A DNA stretch of 64,000 nucleotides. Source: Hypericum androsaemum. Its lineage: Eukaryota > Streptophyta > Magnoliopsida > Malpighiales > Hypericaceae. The position numbers and the translations under genes were made by a program. Of the stretch, positions 57,299 to 64,000 are shown in pieces; position 1 is the stretch's first letter, and the number at the start of each line of letters is the position of its first letter. The notes beneath the pieces were generated by a model. It was given only the letters and a program-made list of their open reading frames with translations, had not been told where the DNA came from and searched no databases. The stretch is from the NCBI GenBank assembly GCA_963995505.1, contig OZ023187.1, forward strand, positions 6,101,176-6,165,175. Direction: 5' to 3'.

Positions 57299-58151
57299 AG
57301 GGTAAAAGACTCCTATGGTCGTTGATCTTTTATAAATTTCAATCCATGATTATTGATTTGTATTAAGTCACCATTGTATTTGTATGATCATTGATCTATA
57401 TCAAATCATCATTTATCTATAATAAGTCACAATTTATAGTCACTTTAGGTAATTTTGTAATTCTAAAATTTTCAAAACATCCGAAAGTTTTTTTCTTTTT
57501 CTCTCGTACTATTTAACTCCTCTCATGTCTACACTCTCGCTCTTTCATTTCTTTATCCCTTCGGTAAGACGTCGTAGGCTCCATTAAAGTCGTGTTATCG
57601 CCGTTATGCCACCTACTATGTTAGATATCTGAAACAGTATAAAAAACTTTCAATCTTAGATTCAAGATTCTTCTTTTAAACAGTATATTTTGCTCTCATT
57701 TACCTATCACGGCACCACTCAAGTCTCGCGCTGATGCATTCTGCAGCTTTATCCCGAGCTGCCAATAAAGCCCCCTCGAGTTACTTTACTAAAAGAGTTG
57801 AAGAGATTGAACACAACTCATTAGAAAAATTGAGTCACACATCGAAATCTGCCATCCGTGTGTTCCGATACGACCAGATTGAAGAACGCTTCAACACGAG
57901 AAATGAATGGTGTCGTGGTGGCACGACGTCAACGGGGCCGGTGGCTCCTTCCCGAAGGAAGAGAGAGAGAAAGTAGAAAAAAGAGAGGAAGCATTTAGGA
58001 CGAGAGAGAAAATAAAAAAGTTTGAGATATTTTAGGTATTTTTTAACTTGAAAATTAGTCGCAAACATACTAGAATTGCTTAACATAAGATGAATTATCA
58101 TAAACAAACCGTAAACTAAAATTTATAAAAATTCAGTTGTCTCTTTTACCC
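57299..58151. mobile_element. Candidate inverted-repeat element
   Basis: gggtaaaagactcctatggt near 57299 and the reverse of the right end, gggtaaaagagacaactgaa near 58151, share a terminal gggtaaaaga followed by tttttataaattt-like sequence. No target duplication is evident. The interior includes a GC-rich 240-nt frame (57734-57976, MHSAALSRAANKAPSS...) of unknown origin, possibly captured sequence. Confidence 0.35.
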
Positions 58152-58193
58152 AAAATTGTACAAAGAAGATACGCTCGCACAAACAAAACGCAG

Positions 58194-58216
58194 CATCCAT
58201 CCATCCATCCATCCAG
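58194..58216. repeat. (CATC)n microsatellite
   Basis: Five to six CATC units in the probable 5' leader of the carrier gene. Confidence 0.85.
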
Positions 58217-58289
58217 GTATCCGCGTCTCCGGCGAGTGAAAGTCGCCTGCAAGAAGAAACCAGCTCCTTCCCGCAGTAGTTTGGAAGAA

Positions 58290-58559
58290 GTAAGTTCTAA
58301 AACCCATCATCTTCTTCTCCCCAGCTTCCCAATGAATGGCCAACTATCAAAATGGGCCCCGAAATGGAGAGCTGCCTGTTCCATTTCCTTTAACGCCCAA
58401 CAGCTGTTCGACGTATTTACTGAACCAACCAAAATCTCGCAATTGAATTGCGTTTTAGCTAAATCCTTTGTTCTTTTCTTCTGCCCTTGTTTGATCGATC
58501 GCTACTTCGTTTCGGTGTATTGGGAGATCGTTTAGTATATGAATGACCGCGCATTGTAG
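58290..58559 (+). other. Probable 5'UTR intron of the carrier gene
   Basis: GTAAGTTC at 58290 and ATTGTAG ending at 58559 define an intron just before the leader GTCCCGCTTCTGGAGGAAGACGAG that precedes ATG 58584. This is inferred from splice signals. Confidence 0.6.
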
Positions 58560-58583
58560 GTCCCGCTTCTGGAGGAAGACGAG

Positions 58584-61500
58584 ATGGTCGATCTCTTAAG
58601 GAATCATATTTACGCAGTGCACGCTGTTGCTGCCATGAGCTCGGTGGCAGTTGGAACTGCTGTCACCTACCCGCTTGATACCGTCAAGGTCCTTATTCAG
58701 GTGAGTTGTGTATTTGATTTAGTTAGAGATGCAGTTGTAAATGCTCGTGTGATTCGGTTACTTTTTTTGTTTTGTTTTGTTTTGTCTTTCTTTTGATGCC
58801 TCATGAGCCTTTGTTTACATGGATTGGAGCAGGTCGGGTCGAGTTCCGGAAAAAAGTTGACTTTTTTCCAGGCGTTGAATAGAGTTCTTTCGGTATCTGC
58901 TGTTTCAGGTCCGAAACTCATCCAGAAATGGTCATTCTTTTTTGGCTTGGGTTGCTTCCTTGGTTTAACTGCGAAATTTTATGAGAATACATAAGTCAGC
59001 TATCAGTTGTGAGCAAACCAGGTTTTGGCGAGGCTATATTTGATTTCTTGTAACCAAATAAAGGGGAATTTTGACGAGATACCTACTTGATTAAACATTC
59101 TTTAGTGCTTAATGTAAATCTGCAATAATGGTTTTACACTTCAACTGTATTCTTTTCCATGTGGTTGGCTAACTGGAAATATGGTTCCCTAGTTTAGCTA
59201 ACGGGGTGGTAAGTAATTATGCTCGGAGTTACTTGGCAGTATAATGCAACTCAAGCTTAGCTTAATCTCAAGATGGTTCCTTCTTCTTTTTTTCTTGCGA
59301 GAGGCATACCCTTCTCCTCATATCAGTTTCACCAAATGCTATATGCTCATTGAGTCTGGCGAATATTGTAGGCCTGTACAGAGGTCTAGGGTGGTCCATT
59401 TCAGGACAAATTCTAGGCGTTGGAGCTCGTTTTGGAGTATTCGAAATTATAACAGCATATGATAAAGGTATGACACATTATAATGGTCCTGAATTTGGTG
59501 ACATCATGAGAGTACAATTTGGAGTATGATGTTTGTGCTGCAAATTATTGTTGGCAAAAGCTAAACGTGATTGCAGAAGATCCAAGTCTCTTGTGAATGA
59601 GAGCATGTACTTACTATATATATATGCCATATGACTTTCAAATCATTAAGTAGGTTTCAGTTGTTTTATGACAGATGGTAGGGACGGCAATTGGCTCTAT
59701 GTCAAAGAAGCCGTCATTGCAGGAGCGGCAGGTGGTATACTGGAGTCTATTATAAGCTCACCCTTTGAACTTGTTAAACTTCGGGCACAAGTCTCCTCTG
59801 CATCTCGTAGTCCAAGCTCAAGTGCTGTATCAGAGAACAGAGCTTTTTCCCCCTTGATTAATAAATTGCTACGTGGCTATACACCAGATACGAAAGCATT
59901 AAATTATTCTGTTGGCCTTTTGTCCGACTTGCCAACTAAACATTCCAACTTGGCTGGTGCTTTACAAGAGTACCCATGGATGATGACTGGGTCTGGTAGG
60001 CCACCTTCAATTTCTAATGTCAGGAGACTGTCAAACATTATCTCCTTGGAAGGCTGGCATGCAATGTGGAGAGGACTTCGTCCTGGACTTGTGCGAGATA
60101 GTGTGTTTGGTGGCATGTTTTTTGGTTTCTGGCAGTTCCTGCATACTCCTATGTGTCATTGGAAAGCTGTTCATATGAACCCTGTACCAAGGTCTGACTG
60201 CCAGTCCAAATATTTGTCCGCCTTGTCTTTTTTGTGTCAACATTAAGTAAATCTCATGTTTAGTTGAGCATTGAAATCAAATGACTAGATTTGCATACTC
60301 TTAACTTAAATGCACCTTCCCTGAATTTTTTATGTCTGTTATACATCATTAGTACTGCTTACGGCTGCTAGTTAGCATCGTAAGCTGCACCAAACGTTTA
60401 CTCTGCTAGTTAGCATCATAAGCTGCTTAAAGGCAGTCTTTCTTTTCTCTGTCAGCCCTATTGTTGAAGTCTTGCAACTAATATCATTAATCAGAAAGCA
60501 TTTAATGGCTTCTCAAGTTATCTAGTTATTCAAAGTTGTCTTTTCTTTCCTTTTCTTTGTGGTTGAGAAGTTGCCTTTTCTTTATTTACACCAACAACAT
60601 TGACACATTTATCTTTCTTTCTGTTGTACTCAACTAGAGATAACTTCTGAACTTAGAGAGAAAGCATGCATTTGCATTTTCAGTAGACTATAATTTGTCA
60701 TTATTTTTTGATGGGGTTAGGACGGTCACGAGAGGTTGTTTTGTCTTGGCTGCTGATGCTTCTCTGTGTTTAGGATGGATAGGGGCAGCACAGCTTGTGA
60801 GGGTTTCTATTAGAAACTCATGGGGGTTCTCATATAGTGTCCATCTTATGGTCCACCATCTTTTGCTTGAGTATCAGTCTTTGAGGGTGAGGAAAGTCAC
60901 TTGTCTAATAGTTTGGCAATTAATACAGGAATTTTCTTTTTTATGTAAGGATTGTTTTTCTAGTAATTCTGTGGATTTTGCTACTTCAGTCGAGGATGAC
61001 GTCGTACGTTGGTGGGTCTCTTTGTTTCTTTACTTGGTGAAGTTTCTCTTCTTTAGGCTAGTGTTCGTTTGGAAGAAAAGACAACAACCTACTGAACTTT
61101 CTTCCGGTCGATTTTTTATCATTTCTACTTGTACCTTTGCTCCGTTTCCTCTGTCATGGTGCCACAATTTGATCTGTTTTCTACGGCAACACAGCCTCAT
61201 TTTGATTAGTTTAATAGTTCTTCTCATGCAACAACTTCTGGGCATACTTTTGTCTTGTTTCCACGTTTAATTTATCTGAAATTTTTCTCCGATTGTAATA
61301 CAGCTTGAATGAAGACGTTGGGCCACTAAAACCGCTACATGTTACCATCGCAGCTGCATTTTCCGGTTCCTTTGCTGCTGCTGCATCTCATTTTGTGGAT
61401 ACTGCAAAAAGTCGAGCGCAATGTACTGTGCTTCCCAAGGTACCAATCTTTGTAGAGCCAACTTCTTTTCCTATTTATTTATTGGTGTTATTTAATGCTG

Positions 61501-62028
61501 TACAGTGGATCACTTCGAATTGGAGCTTTTTACCAGTTCCCGAGTATGATCCTTCACTAAATGAGCGTTTCACTTGCCTCATTGTGATCTGGTTTATCTA
61601 ATGATGCAAAAAGTTTATTTTACGGCCAACCACTTGTGCCGAGGAGTTTTGTGTTTTTGTTTGGTTCCCATATAACCTTTTTCTGATTGTTGACCTATGT
61701 CCTCCATTATCTCAAAAAATCCAACTAACTAAAGTTCATCAAAAAATATTTTCCTAGACAAGGGGAAGCTGCGTTATACACAAGGGGCCCAATATTTATA
61801 ATGACACCTCATTGCATTGTTGTTTTGTTGCAGTATATAACCATTGAAAGGAAGCTATTGAAGTGGAGAAGACCAGGGAAGATGTTTGAGAGACTGACAG
61901 GGATTCACCCATCCGACAGAAAACTCTTGTCCCGTGGCATATGGCAGCGAATGGCTCGCAGTGGGACCGCAACGTTCATAATTGTTGGAAGCTACTACCT
62001 AACCGTTAATTACCTTGCACCTTCATGA
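58584..62028 (+). CDS. Mitochondrial substrate carrier (SLC25) family protein, 6 exons
   Basis: Coding exons: 58584-58700, 58833-58908, 59372-59467, 59675-60191, 61304-61439, 61834-62028. All introns are GT-AG and the frame joins to 378 residues ending NYLAPS. SLC25 proteins exchange metabolites across the inner mitochondrial membrane through three ~100-residue repeats. Repeat 1 has GTAVTYPLDTVKVLIQ (PxDxxK intact). Repeat 2 has AGAAGGILESIISSPFELVK (PFELVK, Glu for Asp) and a long loop (about 130-200) before SLEGWHAMWRGLRPGLVRDS. Repeat 3 reads HFVDTAKSRAQC, where the usual Pro is replaced. The C-terminus has GIWQRMARSGTATFI. Length exceeds the typical ~300 because of the repeat-2 insertion; the overall pattern fits an uncharacterised plant carrier group (At4g15010-like, from memory). 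The substrate is unknown. The intron at 60192-61303 holds a 191-codon open frame with no recognised homology, taken as chance or element-derived. Confidence 0.9.
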
Positions 62029-62766
62029 GAGTCATTGCTGCCCTATTTGGTTCATTATTTATCACATAATGTGATATTGCATTTTACTTGTTTAAGATTG
62101 AGGCAGAAGTGAAAAGGTTGGTGTTGTATAACAGGGAACAATAGTATTCTTGTTGTCAGAAAAAAGACACCTAGATGATATTGATGACTTCGTGAAATTC
62201 TTGAACCTGTTGCAGTTTCATTTTATTCTTTTTGTTGAGCATTAGAATGAACGCCCATTAGGTTGACTAATTTATGTTCAAGTTGGGCAGAACTACCAAA
62301 AGGGTGGCAGAGCTCTCTCAACTAAGTTTTTTCGTTTAATTATAGAGATGATAGTGTGCTTTTTGCATTTTTTGCATAAGGCAGCAGGTTGCAACAGCTG
62401 ATGATATTCTCCTACTTTCTAGGAGGCACCCAGCAGCAGTTCGTTCATCTGCAACATCTTCATTTTGGTAGCAATCACCATCTCTAAGAAACCCAGGATC
62501 CTTTTTCCCTGTCATTAATTCATTTAACCCTGGGGCTAGCAATGTTACACCTTGAACATATCTCAAGATCCCGTCCTATAAAGAACAAACACTATCCCGT
62601 CATATGGACGTCACCCTGCAACTATGCCACCAAGAATGTGCTGGTTTAAGCAGGTTGGAAAGTTCCTGGATGCATGTGTTTTTTATGGTAGTCGGGTAGA
62701 GTTCATGGCGGGTTTTAATTGTTCTTCGACCTGCTGCAACACAACCACTGCCTGGGGCTCTCAAGA

Positions 62767-63669
62767 TCATCGCCGGTCATGGTCGGTCGGAAGATGCCAG
62801 TTACCGTTCTCCGACTCCTATGTTAGCATCAAGGTTACTGTCAAATATCTGAATAGAGATCATGATATCACACAAGCAACTGCTGCTAGGAAGCAAGTTT
62901 CGGATACCTGAATAACAATCAAATACGGAGGAGGCATGTGATGCAGCAATTCGTACACCTTGTCGGCCTTATTGTTGTCAGCACTAAGTTTCAAAAGAGC
63001 TGAAATCTCAGGCTCTTCAGGCACCACACCAGAGTCAAACATGTGGCAGTCAACTTCATAGGCCCTGTCAACCAATCCCTTATTGCAGAATCCAAGAAGA
63101 GCTGGTTCATAAGACCGTTATCTAGGTGGGATATTGCAAGTTTTCATTTGCCTAACCAAATTAAAAGCCAACTCTGGATCGTCCGAAGCAACAGCAAGGC
63201 GGACTGCATTAGTGAAAGTGGCCTCATCTGGAGCAACTTCGTCAATAACCATTTGCCGGTAAATCTCGAATCCCCTTTCCAAACCCGAATTGGAGGACTT
63301 CGCATTTATTGCATCCACATCCGGTTGAGCAGAAGCAGCAGCCAAAGAGCACAGATAGAGCAAAGGGCTTCATCAAGATTACCACTCTTTGCACACTGAT
63401 CTAGTTTTACGTTAAGCTTAAACTCGGGTGGATGATGATGCTGCTGCTGCTGCAAGAGCTATGCAGCTTACATTGGATTTTCTATTCGAAAACGGACATA
63501 GCGTCTCGAGAAGAGGCCTATTTACCAAGCATGTATTGTAGTAAACACTTGTGCAGCGGAAACCATGAGAGCTTATACACAACTCCGAAAACAACGAGAT
63601 TTCGGAGAAGAATGTGGACAGAGGAGAAGTTCTACTGAAAGCAGACCTAAAGGAGTTCCTACACAGCAT
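62767..63669 (-). pseudogene. PRORP: PRORP (protein-only RNase P) pseudogene lacking the nuclease domain
   Basis: PRORP enzymes cleave tRNA 5' leaders in plant organelles and nuclei using PPR repeats and a NYN metallonuclease domain. On the minus strand from ATG 63669 a transit-peptide-like region (MLCRNSFRSAFSRTSPLSTF) leads to KLNVKLDQCAKSGNLDEAL. A deletion with frameshift then joins this to LLYLCSLAAASAQ, ERGFEIYRQMVIDEVAPDEA and ASDDPELAFNLVRQMKTCNI. A TAA after PPR replaces one codon before RSYEPALLGFCNKG. Then AYEVDCHMFDSGVVPEEPEI and ADKVYELLH run directly into HMPPPYLIVIQ, the extreme C-terminal motif of PRORP, skipping the whole zinc/NYN region. A splice donor follows at 62907, and a last exon (62767-62817) encodes ESENGNWHLPTDHDRR. 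Retained introns argue against a retrocopy; it looks like a degraded duplicate. Ends and upstream exons may extend past the window. Confidence 0.82.
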
Positions 63670-64000
63670 CTGTTCCAACTGCAAGAAACAACACGTGCAG
63701 ATAAGCGCAAGGAAAGGCAGCCATCCTTTGCAAGTGCTTGGAGATAGACAATAAACACAAGCAGATGCCTAAATCAACAATGACAAGAACAAGACACCAT
63801 CCTTGAAGGCGTACCTTCATAGTTCTAAACACATATATGGTTGCTAATAGAGCATAAGAAACTCCAACTACAACCCGTACTCGTTAAAACCCTATTACCA
63901 ATGAGAAAAAATCATAATATGGAAAGAATACCTCTATAGAAAATACCCTATCTTGACTTTAAATATGGCAAAATTAATACCACACCGTGCTAATTACAAT
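63670..64000. other. Upstream flank of the PRORP relic
   Basis: On the minus strand CTTGCAG just before the ATG resembles a splice acceptor, so a 5'UTR intron may lie here. No other feature is visible before the window ends. Confidence 0.35.

Noticed and set aside
62336..62566. 76-codon minus-strand frame downstream of the PRORP relic
   Set aside because: No family resemblance and no splice support; treated as 3' flanking sequence.

Overview
This window is plant nuclear DNA, most likely from a eudicot. Spliced genes with GT-AG introns sit in AT-rich, transposon-dense intergenic DNA. The recognisable proteins are plant families (FANTASTIC FOUR domain, BSL kelch-phosphatase, U-box/ARM, PRORP), and a decayed piece of plastid 16S rRNA is embedded in the nuclear sequence. 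The species cannot be named from the sequence alone.

Layout. 1-2.5 kb: a tandem repeat and a PUB24-like U-box/ARM E3 ligase gene interrupted by one in-frame TAG at codon 60. 2.5-25.9 kb: a mobile-element graveyard. It holds a GC-rich LTR-like repeat, a long-armed MULE-type foldback (5342-6007), a 5'-truncated LINE with a 12-bp target duplication, a ~2 kb solo LTR with a 5-bp duplication (7886-9866), tRNA-like SINEs, two related non-autonomous Ty1/copia-like elements, a hAT transposase relic, a MULE carrying an MLH1 fragment, a nuclear plastid insertion, and a LINE split by the second copia-like element. 26.2-27.7 kb: an intact FAF-domain gene. 28-33 kb: two copies of one MITE family, the second holding a nested hAT MITE. 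33.3-37.4 kb: a nine-exon DNAJC8-like J-domain gene (minus strand). 37.6-38.6 kb: another MULE-type element with a perfect 9-bp duplication. 40.0-49.5 kb: a 21-exon BSL2/BSL3-type kelch phosphatase (1006 aa, minus strand). 50.3-56.5 kb: two Pack-MULE-like elements carrying a DRT100-like LRR fragment and a BCS1-like AAA-ATPase fragment; the second is inserted in an older, larger inverted-repeat element. 58.6-62.0 kb: a six-exon mitochondrial carrier gene (378 aa, plus strand). 62.8-63.7 kb: a decayed PRORP copy (protein-only RNase P) that has lost its nuclease domain.

The four intact genes (FAF-like, DNAJC8-like, BSL2/3-like, mitochondrial carrier) are ordinary single plant genes with no operon-like relationship. 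The unusual aspect is the density of MULE-type elements with long inverted repeats and 9-bp duplications in and around this gene cluster. At least three have captured gene pieces (MLH1, DRT100, AAA-ATPase), two more carry sequence of unknown origin, and several share subterminal sequence. No wholly new molecular system was recognised. The best candidates for follow-up are this Pack-MULE family, the nonsense U-box gene and the nuclease-less PRORP relic. Exon coordinates were read by eye from splice signals, protein family knowledge and reading-frame continuity.
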